From assembly GCF_009746565.1 (NCBI RefSeq), contig NZ_WRPN01000001.1, forward strand, positions 62,001-126,000: 64,000 nucleotides of DNA, written 5' to 3'. Under the pieces are notes generated by a model. That model saw only the letters and a list, made by a program, of their open reading frames with translations, had not been told where the DNA came from and did not search any database. A program made the position numbers and the translations under genes. Positions 17,501 through 24,655 of the stretch are shown here, piece by piece (the first letter of the stretch is position 1; every line of letters begins with the position of its first letter). Origin of the DNA: Mariniflexile maritimum (GTDB lineage Bacteria; Bacteroidota; Bacteroidia; Flavobacteriales; Flavobacteriaceae).

Positions 17501-18907
17501 CATTACACCAAAATGAAATTAGATTATTTACGAGAAAAATATAGAAATTTTGAAATTGAAGAAATCAATAATCAATTTACAAATGCGAACCTTGTTGATA
17601 CAAGAATAATCACAAAATACTCTAGAGCATATTTGAACTCCTATTTCAATAAAGTAAATGTAGTTAATGGAAAAATAACAGACACTCTGCGAAAAATTTG
17701 GGGACTTCAAGGAGAAGAAGATGTTAAAGATAGGAGTAATCATATCCATCATTGTATTGACGCAATTGTGGTAGCTTGTGTAGAGAAAGGGACTTCAAAT
17801 AGAATTTCTGAATTATATCACAAATATGAAAATGATTATTTTAGGGGAAATTCTAATCCCAGAATTAGCTCAAAGGAACCAATGAAAAATTTTGTTGAGC
17901 GAATGAAGAATTTGCACAAAGAAGTTTTGGTTTATCACAAACAAACCGATAGAATTAAACCACTCTTAATAAACGCTCAAAAAGAAAATACAAAAAAATT
18001 AAATTTAAGAGGAAGACTCAATAGTCAAAACCCATATGCACATATTAAGAAGGATGGTGAGTTAATTTTTGCACAAAGAGAAAAGGTTTCAAATATAACA
18101 GTTAAAGATATTCAAGAAAATATAGTTGATGAAGGAATAAAAAAACGAATCTTGAATTTTACAAAAGATTTTAATATAGAGGAATTTGTTAAAGAAAGTA
18201 ATAAGTTGGGTTATATAATTCTTCCAAAGTATTATGATGAAGAAAAGAATAAAGATATTAGTGAAATGATTATTAAAAGATTGAGATTAAAATCATCAAA
18301 ATCAAATTTAAAAAATTATAAAGAAGTAAGGAAAATAGATAGAAATCAAACTATAGATAAATATGGTAAGTTGAAATATGGTCATAAATTTGACTTTTAT
18401 TTCGACAAGGATTCTTATACAAATTATGAAGCAAGAATTTATGGTGATTTAATTCCTGATAAGCCCGGAAAAAAGACACCATTTACAAATAGAAATTCAA
18501 ATCTTATAAATAACTATAATATTGTAAAAAATGATTTCCCAGTAGAATTAAATAAGCCAATTTTCACATTGCATCAAGGTGATATGTTTATAGTTTTTAA
18601 TAATAATCCTGAAGAAATTGAATGGAATAATAATATAGATTTACAACATAGGCTATTTAAAGTTGTTAAGTTTACAGAAGACAAAGAAAAAGGAGAAATA
18701 AAACAAATAATTTTTTCAAGACATAATTATGCATTAGGTGATGTAGATTCTGCAATTTCTACATCTGAAAATGAGTTGTATAACTTATCAGGTGTTGTAT
18801 TAAGAAAAAGTGTATCTTCTTTACGAGTTATACCTGCAAAAATCGATGCCTTAGGTAAATTAGATGTAACTTTTAGTAAAGATTTTATAAATTCAAGAAA
18901 TAATTAA
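14594..18907 (+). CDS. cas9: CRISPR-associated endonuclease Cas9, type II-C
   Basis: This 1437-residue Cas9 has complete catalytic motifs. RuvC-I is LGLDLGTNSIGWSVLE (Asp9). The Arg-rich bridge helix is RRGFRGARRRIDRIRLRKIA (about 63-82). RuvC-II is VNLEVAGEIN (Glu775). HNH is YDIEHTIPRS (His862), and RuvC-III is HIHHCIDAIVVA (His1053, Asp1056). It is RNA-guided and cuts DNA matching a spacer. No csn2 or cas4 is present, which with the long Bacteroidota-type protein indicates subtype II-C. The gene is visibly more A+T-rich than its neighbours, suggesting transfer. No obvious plus-strand promoter of its own was found. Confidence 0.97.
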   Translation: MNRIKLGLDLGTNSIGWSVLEKQEGVYDFFKKEDENGELIPSKGSYIFSKSVDANENSKASERRGFRGARRRIDRIRLRKIATLKVLDEFGLCPKFKSGELNRWKNKKIYPCENGDFIDWQRTGKKNGNSQTEKLRQPYYLRYLAATKPGMMDTNDGKSQLGRAFYHLSQRRGYLSNSEEEQSDDKIDLFKSGVLNLLEKVANSVSFKEELEVIFDQYKNDKKVKSLNNVINKELKKEIVFENIKSFVKSEFEKPENLGKVMAGIGELSKEMKGFPTMGCYFYSIYNRINKDTGLINRIRGRYTHREDHYEAEFNYICEIQKIIGDLKDKLHNAIFYQRPLKSQKGLVAKCTLEPKRKRIALSHPLFEEFRMWESINRIKIKREFDDKLDFLNKEEKELIKNEFSQITDFEFGKIANKLSNGLPYNYIKRPEEVFIKGKTDKDSEIEAVISFNFPMDKKFSACPTISALKKIIGAEKYSTMPLLNSGHKDEKGKKQISIEDVWHCLQMDSFGSKDKKTVREEFAKNHLQLDEKGIENLVKIKLVKGYGSLSKSAIKKIIPFLEKGEIYTNAVFLANITEVLGRKISEVEQNQVSEIIKKSLENFRIEKQNKGIVNNYISKFKDNRENSLGNNELSINAFKKELDYEIANWIGEVQLGSMKKEEVSKITETCWNLFFEAACDKLPKDVNYLTAKTIPIFIEEGLRRVFPNDKIDVTKLYHPSAMEAYPKAEKKLGNPEITSIKNPVFDRAMHQVKRLCNELIRKGLVDKETEVNLEVAGEINSASYRRALTIWQKEQEEIRTWAREKIIECYPEEDRKNKIPTDTEVAKYILYSEQNGRCLYTSETITPRDFLNKQTIYDIEHTIPRSKNNDNSLKNKTLANYDFNRNYKKAILPGLINVNYKGEQIYKETILLNRNEHLKSYSFVGKKPNMNIVWNVSLSDLKFEYKKFKNAAKAITDAVAHDEVMKMAHYTKMKLDYLREKYRNFEIEEINNQFTNANLVDTRIITKYSRAYLNSYFNKVNVVNGKITDTLRKIWGLQGEEDVKDRSNHIHHCIDAIVVACVEKGTSNRISELYHKYENDYFRGNSNPRISSKEPMKNFVERMKNLHKEVLVYHKQTDRIKPLLINAQKENTKKLNLRGRLNSQNPYAHIKKDGELIFAQREKVSNITVKDIQENIVDEGIKKRILNFTKDFNIEEFVKESNKLGYIILPKYYDEEKNKDISEMIIKRLRLKSSKSNLKNYKEVRKIDRNQTIDKYGKLKYGHKFDFYFDKDSYTNYEARIYGDLIPDKPGKKTPFTNRNSNLINNYNIVKNDFPVELNKPIFTLHQGDMFIVFNNNPEEIEWNNNIDLQHRLFKVVKFTEDKEKGEIKQIIFSRHNYALGDVDSAISTSENELYNLSGVVLRKSVSSLRVIPAKIDALGKLDVTFSKDFINSRNN

Positions 18908-19112
18908 AAAACTTACATTTGTAAATTATGAATGAATCAAAACTGGCAAAAGGACAAATATAAAAAATCCTAACAAAATTGGATAAGGTTGAGAAAATTG
19001 GTTTTAGTACTAAAACTAAAGAGTAACTTTTAATTGAGATAAAAAGAAAATTAGGATTGAAATAAATTTTGAAAAAGTTCTTTGACATAAAATTTTCATA
19101 ATCTTAAACAAC

Positions 19113-19169
19113 CAAACCACAACGGAAAATCTTCCGATTTTCTGACAACGGATTTTCCGTTGTGGTTTG
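19113..19169. repeat. 19-bp perfect inverted repeat at the array's left edge, overlapping the first CRISPR repeat
   Basis: The left arm 19113-19131 (CAAACCACAACGGAAAATC) is the exact reverse complement of 19151-19169, which is eight flanking bases plus the first 11 bases of repeat 1. Inside it, GAAAATC (19125-19131) can pair instead with GATTTTC (19136-19142), giving a competing short hairpin. In a leader transcript the arm would mask the anti-repeat-pairing end of repeat 1. Confidence 0.85.
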
Positions 19170-19392
19170 ATTAAAGATTAGAAAACACGATATTATACCG
19201 TCCATGGTACTGTATTAATGTCCTGTTGTGGTTTGATTAAAGATTAGAAAACACGATATTCATCTTAAAACAAAAAAATCAATAATAATCGTTGTGGTTT
19301 GATTAAAGATTAGAAAACACGATATTAACTATGGACTACACAACCAGCAGAAAGGCGTTGTGGTTTGATTAAAGATTAGAAAACACGATATT
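19159..19392 (+). CRISPR. Type II-C CRISPR array, 4 repeats and 3 spacers
   Basis: Four identical 36-nt repeats start at 19159, 19225, 19291 and 19357. They begin GTTGTGGTTTGATTAAAG and end AACACGATATT. The three spacers are each 30 nt: 19195-19224, 19261-19290 and 19327-19356. The direction is inferred from the tracrRNA candidates, whose anti-repeats complement the 5' half of the plus-strand repeat, so crRNAs should be plus-strand. No degenerate terminal repeat marks the trailer. The array is small and perfectly homogeneous. Confidence 0.97.
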
Positions 19393-19445
19393 AGTTGGTG
19401 TGTTACCTTCTGATATTTAGGTGTTTATTGTCAAAATATCGTGAT

Positions 19446-19499
19446 AAAAATGCTTCTTTTTTGCAATGATAAGGCAAGATTGAGGCATTTTTTATTTTT
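19446..19499. terminator. Stem-loop terminator downstream of the array
   Basis: AAAAATGCTTC (19446-19456) pairs with GAGGCATTTTT (19482-19492) with one wobble. An inner TTGC/GCAA stem lies in the loop, and a T-rich tail follows. It would end the plus-strand array transcript before the REP elements. Confidence 0.65.
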
Positions 19500-19541
19500 A
19501 AATTATTTTAATATTAAATTTTTTCGTTAATTTTTGTGTTT

Positions 19542-19691
19542 GTAGGGACAGGTCGCGACCTGTCCGTACGTGGATATTAGATGTTTTGTTTTTGTGATTC
19601 GGGTAGGTGGACAGGTCGCGACCTGTCCGTACAGGATTGATTGATGTTTTGTTTATGTGATTCGGGTGGGTGGACAGGTCGCGATCTGTCC
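19542..19691. repeat. Tandem REP-like palindromes (three copies, 63-bp period)
   Basis: The 20-base palindrome GGACAGGTCGCGACCTGTCC occurs at 19546-19565 and 19609-19628. It recurs with one change at 19672-19691. Each is followed by GTAC, and the copies sit in 63-bp units sharing GATGTTTTGTTT and GTGATTCGGGT. They lie immediately upstream of the Y1 transposase gene, the standard layout of REP/RAYT systems. Confidence 0.9.
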
Positions 19692-19727
19692 GTACAGAAT
19701 CAATCATTATAATTTTTTGAATAAATA

Positions 19728-20279
19728 ATGAAAAACAGGAAAAGAAATCGAATGGCAGGTTTTGATTATACCAGCAATCATGTTTATTTCGTTACGGTTT
19801 GTGTTCAGAACAGGTTATGTTGTTTTGGTTCCGTAATTTCCGAAGGGGCAGGTCGCGACCTGTCCGTACAAAATCCCCATGATAAAAATCCCCATGATTT
19901 GCCACAAAATTATAAAATGCAATTAAATCAATTCGGATTAATTGTTGAAGAAAAAATAAATTGGTTAGAACAGCACTATCTGTACGTTGAAATCCATAAT
20001 TATGTTGTTATGCCAAATCATATTCACATTCTATTGGAAATTAACAGCACAAAAATTAGTGGTTTAGATGTGAAAATTAAATCGCTATCAAGCATAATTG
20101 GCGCATTAAAAACCACTTCTTCAAAGGAAATTCATTTGAAGGGTTTAAATGATTTCAGCTGGCAGCGTTCCTTTCACGATCATATTGTAAAAAACGAACC
20201 ATCCTACTTAAATATAGATAATTACATAAGCCTAAACGCCAAAAACTGGTATAAAGATGTTTTTTTTAATCAAAATTGA
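19728..20279 (+). mobile_element. REP-associated tyrosine transposase (RAYT, Y1_Tnp)
   Basis: This 183-residue single-strand DNA transposase of the IS200/IS605-like Y1 superfamily has FDYTSNHVYFVTVCVQNR at the start. The HUH motif is VVMPNHIHILLEI (about 102-114). The region SWQRSFHDHIVKNEPSYLNI with DNYISLNAKNW holds the likely catalytic Tyr. RAYTs recognise and mobilise REP palindromes. Residues GAGRDLSVQ (about 41-49) are encoded by a fourth copy of the palindrome at 19846-19865. The start follows the REP block by 36 bases, and the stop is 5 bases from the end of convergent cas2. Confidence 0.9.
19846..19865. repeat. REP palindrome inside the transposase reading frame
   Basis: GGGCAGGTCGCGACCTGTCC differs by one base from the upstream REPs and is followed by the same GTACA. 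It is translated in frame as part of the transposase. Confidence 0.9.
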
Positions 20280-20284
20280 ATTTA

Positions 20285-20614
20285 TTAAAACAATTCCAAT
20301 TGGGTTGGTGGCGCTTCTTTGGGCACTTCTGCACGACCCCAAAAATTCATGATGTGTCCAAATTGTTTGTCGGTTATGCGCAAAACGCTCACTTTTCCCA
20401 GAGGAGGCAATAATTTTTTAATGCGCTTTTCATGTACATCGGCACTTTCGCCACTTGCACAATGCCGTATGTAAACAGAATATTGCATCATGGCAAAACC
20501 ATCCTTTAACAGGTTTTTTCTAAAGCCTGAAGCCGTTTTTCTATCTTTGGCGGTATCGGTTGGCAAGTCAAAAAAAACAAATAACCACATAATCCTATAC
20601 CCATTTAGTTCCAT
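20285..20614 (-). CDS. cas2: CRISPR-associated endoribonuclease/integration factor Cas2
   Basis: The start is set at the ATG ending at 20614 (MELNGYRIMWLFVFFDLP), giving 109 residues. This is the usual Cas2 length, and it overlaps the cas1 end by 10 bases. Longer starts reach deeper into cas1. The fold markers FVFFDLPTDTAKDRK (conserved Asp after the first strand), MMQYSVYIRHCASG and KVSVLRITDKQFG are present. With Cas1 it forms the complex that inserts new spacers. It is convergent with the transposase gene. Confidence 0.93.
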   Translation of the reverse strand: MELNGYRIMWLFVFFDLPTDTAKDRKTASGFRKNLLKDGFAMMQYSVYIRHCASGESADVHEKRIKKLLPPLGKVSVLRITDKQFGHIMNFWGRAEVPKEAPPTQLELF

Positions 20615-21489
20615 AGTTTTGGATACTTGATTTTTTTGCGCTCGCCACTGTAGCATTGTTGCAGTGAACTAGCCGTTTTTTGTAGCGCTACCATCAACGG
20701 ACTTTTTTCTGTTTTAAAATATACGGTTCTGGTAAGTACTTCCAACAACATAGATTTTATTTCGGTTGTTAATTCTTGTTCGTCATAATGCTGCATGATG
20801 GTATAAACCGCTTCATCAACCAGGGGCCTAAAGGGTTCCATAATGTCGTCGGCCAAGGCAAAGGCATTATATTTGCTTTTATGGTGAATGCCCAAGGTGT
20901 TTAACAAACCACTGCCCGATAGGGCACGGGCGGTTGCAGCCCTTAATATGGCATAGCCGTAGTTTAGGAAATTATTTGGATAATCGCCAAGGCGCTCTCT
21001 TTTGAAGTCTGTTTCAAAAAACGATTTCCAATAAAAACTGGCAGCAACCCCTTCCATATTTGAGGAATCGCCACTTAATACTTTACTGGCCAGATACTCA
21101 AATTTATTTTCGGTACCTGTAATGGTTTTAAGAAGCAAGCCTTGATTTGTTATTTTTTCTATAACCGTTTGTTGCCATAATTGTTTTTTTAAAGGAACAC
21201 TGGCATCAATTTGGTACTTAAAAATTTCCTGTTGGATGTGGTGGCTGTTTAAATTTAATAACATGCCATTGGGAAGGTGTTTTTCATCGCAAAAAATACA
21301 AGCGCAATTATTATTGATTAATTTGTTGAGTGCCGGCATGCTTATATAAACCTCGTGATGGTCGATTATAACATATCCAATATCTTCTATGGGGATGGTT
21401 CTGTTTTTGGTTTCAGAAGAAATTACAAGTTGCTCGTTGGAAGTGGTTATAGCGCACTTATTCGTGAAAAAGAGTGTCTTTTTGATCAT
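20605..21489 (-). CDS. cas1: CRISPR-associated integrase Cas1, type II
   Basis: This 294-residue Cas1 has the metal-binding residues in place: Glu146 in NMEGVAASFYW, the His in LGIHHKSKYNAFALADD (about 202) and the Asp pair 214-215. PFRPLVDEAVY follows. It nicks the repeat ends and joins protospacers during adaptation, together with Cas2. The cas1-cas2 pair points towards cas9 and the array and is separated from them by the REP/RAYT insertion. Adaptation therefore appears intact at sequence level. Confidence 0.96.
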   Translation of the reverse strand: MIKKTLFFTNKCAITTSNEQLVISSETKNRTIPIEDIGYVIIDHHEVYISMPALNKLINNNCACIFCDEKHLPNGMLLNLNSHHIQQEIFKYQIDASVPLKKQLWQQTVIEKITNQGLLLKTITGTENKFEYLASKVLSGDSSNMEGVAASFYWKSFFETDFKRERLGDYPNNFLNYGYAILRAATARALSGSGLLNTLGIHHKSKYNAFALADDIMEPFRPLVDEAVYTIMQHYDEQELTTEIKSMLLEVLTRTVYFKTEKSPLMVALQKTASSLQQCYSGERKKIKYPKLWN

Positions 21490-21849
21490 GGTTAATTCTT
21501 AAATTTAGGTATGGATTTCCCAATGAATATAAATGCAGCAGGAACACTTAAATATAATAAAATTCTTGCTATATAAGTTGAAAAATGAAATGTTTTTAAT
21601 ATAAAGTAATCAGAAGCACCTACATTTTTACCTCAATTTGTATTTAAAATGCGTGTAATATGGCAATTGAATGGGTTTTGCACACAATTAAGAAGGATAA
21701 CAAACGGGTTTTTTATTGAAAAAATGAACAGTTTACCATAAAAAATGGACTGAGTATTTACTAAATCCTTAAATTTGGAACTTCGTTGGTAAATAATATT
21801 TTTACTTCAAAAGAACCACCTACCAACGAACATTTTAAATAGCAAACCA
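21490..21849. other. Divergent intergenic region between cas1 and the PLP-fold gene
   Basis: No gene was seen. It contains a plus-strand TAAATTTG element (21770-21777) and a 10-bp inverted repeat TTCGTTGGTA/TACCAACGAA (21782-21791 and 21821-21830) in the predicted leader of the downstream gene. On the cas1 side TAAATTTA (21498-21505) is close to the -7 consensus. Confidence 0.5.
21770..21777 (+). promoter_or_regulatory. -7 element for the PLP-fold gene
   Basis: TAAATTTG matches TAnnTTTG and sits 73 bases before the ATG. It is immediately followed by the inverted repeat at 21782-21830, which would form a stem-loop in the leader. Confidence 0.45.
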
Positions 21850-23925
21850 ATGACAAATAACGCACTTATTGAAAATCAATATAGAAGAACCAGCTTGTTC
21901 GAAAAAGAAAACGTTAATTATTTAGTGCGTGTTTTAAAACGATTCAATACGGTTCCTAAGGTAAACAACATCAATATTATTACGTCAACCAGCGAGCCTA
22001 ATGTGTTTAAAATCGTGCCAAATAAATCGATTGTAATTGGTTCGTTATTTTTGGCGCAACCGGTATTGGCCTTGGTTTATCTTCGGTATGGTATAGAATG
22101 GCAACTGTGGTACAAAGCTTTAAACAACGAAAAACAGCATACGGTTTTATGCGATTTGGCTGCCCTTGAGGTAACCCGTATTTTTTATAGATTGTTGCCT
22201 AAAACCGATAAAGAAAAGCTGGAAAACCTCCATTATTTTTTAATTGATTTAATAAAAAATAACAACGATTTTACTGCGGAATATGTATTAAAGCACAACG
22301 ACCTGCAGGCTTTCCATGGGTTAAACAGTGCCCACAATGTGTTTAACGACGCTTGGAAACCCATTATTGAAAATTTGGCAAAACCAACCGAATACTTACT
22401 TATGTCTGGGGGCGATTTGAGGTTGAATATTGATGAAATTGAACTGTTGAACAAATATGGATGCAGGCCGTTCCCTAGGCCCGATGCTTTTACCTTCGCC
22501 TCATCAACAGCCACCAGCGTGTCCAATTTCGCGTTCGATAAAACTGATAAAGTAAGAAGCATATTAATTAGAAACAGCCTAAAAAACGGTTTTAAAAATG
22601 CTACTATCGAATTTTCGGAGTTACTAAAAGATACCCTAAAAAAAATATTGAGGTTGAATGATGAGTGTGAAATTATCTTTTCACCATCCGGCACCGATTC
22701 TTCCCTTCAAATTGCGGCCATTACCCAAATAATTTCAAAAAAGGACATTACGCACGTTTTAGTTGCTTCCGATGAAACGGGTAGCGGTGTGCCCGCAGCA
22801 TTAAAAGGCTGTCATTTTGAAAACACAACGGCTTTAAATTATCCGGTTAAAAAGGGCGATAAAATTGAGGGCTTTCGGGATATCGATTTGATAAAAATTC
22901 CTTTTAGGGATGAAAACGGTGCTTTAAAAACCACCCGTCAATTGGATGATGAGGTTTTTAATGCCATTTCAAAAACGTATGCCTTGGGTAGGCACGTGGT
23001 GCTGCATACCATGGATCAATCGAAGTTAGGCTATCAATCTCCCAGCGAACAATTGATGCAAACTTTAGGCAAACAAAAAAACGCATCCATACAAGTTATT
23101 GTTGATGCCGCACAACTTAGACTGGACCCGGCCGACATACAAAAGTATTTGAACAAAGGCTATATTGTAAGCATTACGGGAAGCAAATATTTTACAGGGC
23201 CTCCATATTCGGGAGCATTAATTTTGCCCAAAAGTGTTAGTAAATTAATCCGTTCGGCAAAAAATACCTTGCCAGAAGGTTTAACCCAATATTACAATCA
23301 TTCCGATTGGCCAACCTCGTGGTGCTGTTCAAATAATTTATCCGAAGGCTATAATTTTGGCTCCTATATGCGTTGGAACGCGGCCATTGTTGAAATGGAA
23401 CGGTATTTTAGAACACCTATTTTATATAGAAACATGGGCATTGAAATGTTCTGTAATTTTGTTGAGGATTCCATAAACGATGCCACTTTTTTAGAACCTA
23501 TTTATGCTGATGAAGCAAAAACGGATAACTATCATAGTAAAGAATTTGGATTAAGGAACATCCGTACCATTTTCCCTTTTTTTATCCTAAAGAACAACAA
23601 AGTACTTTCGGTTGACGAAGTAAAAAAGCTCTATACACTGTTAAATTCCGATTTATCCGAACATTTTCAGGATGCTCCTTTAGAAATCGTGAGGCTTGCT
23701 GCCCAAAAATGCCATATTGGTCAGGCGGTAAACGTAAAATACAATAATGCTGTTGAAAGTGCTATTTTAAGAATAAGTTTGGGTGCGAGGGTTATTTCCG
23801 AAAGTTGGGTAAACCGCGATATAAGCCTGTTTTTTAGAAATATTGAAACTCAAATGAACCAAATTACCATCATCATTAAAAAGATAGAATTGATTCTCGG
23901 TCATCCCAAATTATTGAATAACTAA
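21850..23925 (+). CDS. Large PLP-dependent-fold enzyme of unknown function
   Basis: This 691-residue protein has a middle and C-terminal part that looks like a fold-type-I PLP enzyme. IIFSPSGTDSSLQIAAI is the phosphate-binding region. VIVDAAQLRLD holds the PLP-ring Asp (about 419), and SITGSKYFTGPPYSGALILP holds the likely Schiff-base Lys446. About 200 N-terminal residues (RTSLFEKENVNYLVRVLKRF, VLALVYLRYGIEWQLWYKAL) match nothing I recognise. The C-terminal domain includes RISLGARVISESW. It may be a transaminase, decarboxylase or lyase. It is divergent from cas1 and shows no evident pathway partner. Confidence 0.75.
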   Translation: MTNNALIENQYRRTSLFEKENVNYLVRVLKRFNTVPKVNNINIITSTSEPNVFKIVPNKSIVIGSLFLAQPVLALVYLRYGIEWQLWYKALNNEKQHTVLCDLAALEVTRIFYRLLPKTDKEKLENLHYFLIDLIKNNNDFTAEYVLKHNDLQAFHGLNSAHNVFNDAWKPIIENLAKPTEYLLMSGGDLRLNIDEIELLNKYGCRPFPRPDAFTFASSTATSVSNFAFDKTDKVRSILIRNSLKNGFKNATIEFSELLKDTLKKILRLNDECEIIFSPSGTDSSLQIAAITQIISKKDITHVLVASDETGSGVPAALKGCHFENTTALNYPVKKGDKIEGFRDIDLIKIPFRDENGALKTTRQLDDEVFNAISKTYALGRHVVLHTMDQSKLGYQSPSEQLMQTLGKQKNASIQVIVDAAQLRLDPADIQKYLNKGYIVSITGSKYFTGPPYSGALILPKSVSKLIRSAKNTLPEGLTQYYNHSDWPTSWCCSNNLSEGYNFGSYMRWNAAIVEMERYFRTPILYRNMGIEMFCNFVEDSINDATFLEPIYADEAKTDNYHSKEFGLRNIRTIFPFFILKNNKVLSVDEVKKLYTLLNSDLSEHFQDAPLEIVRLAAQKCHIGQAVNVKYNNAVESAILRISLGARVISESWVNRDISLFFRNIETQMNQITIIIKKIELILGHPKLLNN

Positions 23926-24037
23926 GCGATTTTCCGAAAGCCAGTTCCTAATTAAAAACAATACGCAGTACAAAATACTGAAGCACATGAAACCCCTGAT
24001 TTATATGGAAATTTTCAGGATGCCTGCAAAAACCGCT

Positions 24038-24045
24038 TAAATTTG
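24038..24045 (+). promoter_or_regulatory. -7 element for the PAP2 gene
   Basis: TAAATTTG followed by GAGCATC matches TAnnTTTG, 41 bases before the ATG at 24086. Confidence 0.45.
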
Positions 24046-24085
24046 GAGCATCATCAATCAATACCTTAACACCTATTTAGTAAAA

Positions 24086-24655
24086 ATGATAGAACAACTT
24101 TTACAGTACGACACAAAATTGTTTTTGTTTTTAAACAACTTGGGTTCGCCCACCTGGGATGCTTTTTGGTTGGTGGTAACGTACCGGTTTACGTTTATTC
24201 CGCTATATGTTTTTTTATTGTACTTGCTATACAAAAAATATGGCCTAAAAAGCTTGCTTATTTTTGTAGTGGTTATTGCGGTTATGATTACGTTTACCGA
24301 CCAAATAACCAATGTTTTTAAGCGTGCTTTTGAAAGAACCCGCCCTTGCGGCGTTAACGAGTTGGCCGATAACATACGGTTTGTGGTTGGGCATTGTGGA
24401 AAGTACGGATTCTTTTCCGGGCATGCTTCAAACTCTATGGCTACGGCTGTTTTTGCGGGTTTAATGTTGCGCCCTTACTATAAGAACCTGATATTTATCT
24501 TGCTTTTTTGGAGTGCTATGGTAGCATACAGCAGAATTTATGTAGGGGTGCATTATCCGTTGGATATTTTATGCGGTTTTATGTTCGGGGCATTATCGGG
24601 CTATTTGTTTTACAGAGTGGCCAACTATTTTAATGGGCGTTATGCTAGGGCTTAA
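24086..24655 (+). CDS. PAP2-family lipid phosphatase
   Basis: This 189-residue membrane phosphatase has about five membrane segments and all three PAP2 motifs: KRAFERTRPCG, FSGHASNSMA and SRIYVGVHYPLDILCG. It probably dephosphorylates undecaprenyl pyrophosphate or phosphatidate at the outer face of the inner membrane. Its last codons overlap the end of the convergent lipid-kinase gene by 4 bases, placing three lipid-phosphate genes together. Confidence 0.92.
   Translation: MIEQLLQYDTKLFLFLNNLGSPTWDAFWLVVTYRFTFIPLYVFLLYLLYKKYGLKSLLIFVVVIAVMITFTDQITNVFKRAFERTRPCGVNELADNIRFVVGHCGKYGFFSGHASNSMATAVFAGLMLRPYYKNLIFILLFWSAMVAYSRIYVGVHYPLDILCGFMFGALSGYLFYRVANYFNGRYARA

Noticed and set aside
18885-19088. 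Small minus-strand frame between cas9 and the array
   Set aside because: It overlaps the cas9 end, is low-complexity Phe/Ile/Lys-rich and fits no small Cas protein such as Csn2 or an anti-CRISPR.
19195-19356. Spacers matching other parts of the window (self-targeting)
   Set aside because: By eye only chance runs of about 9-10 bases were found, such as CCATGGTAC near 13254; a database search would be needed to find real targets.
19498-19707. Minus-strand frame with repeated VRTGRDLS segments
   Set aside because: The repeats are only translations of the REP palindromes and their spacers; there is no protein-like sequence between them.
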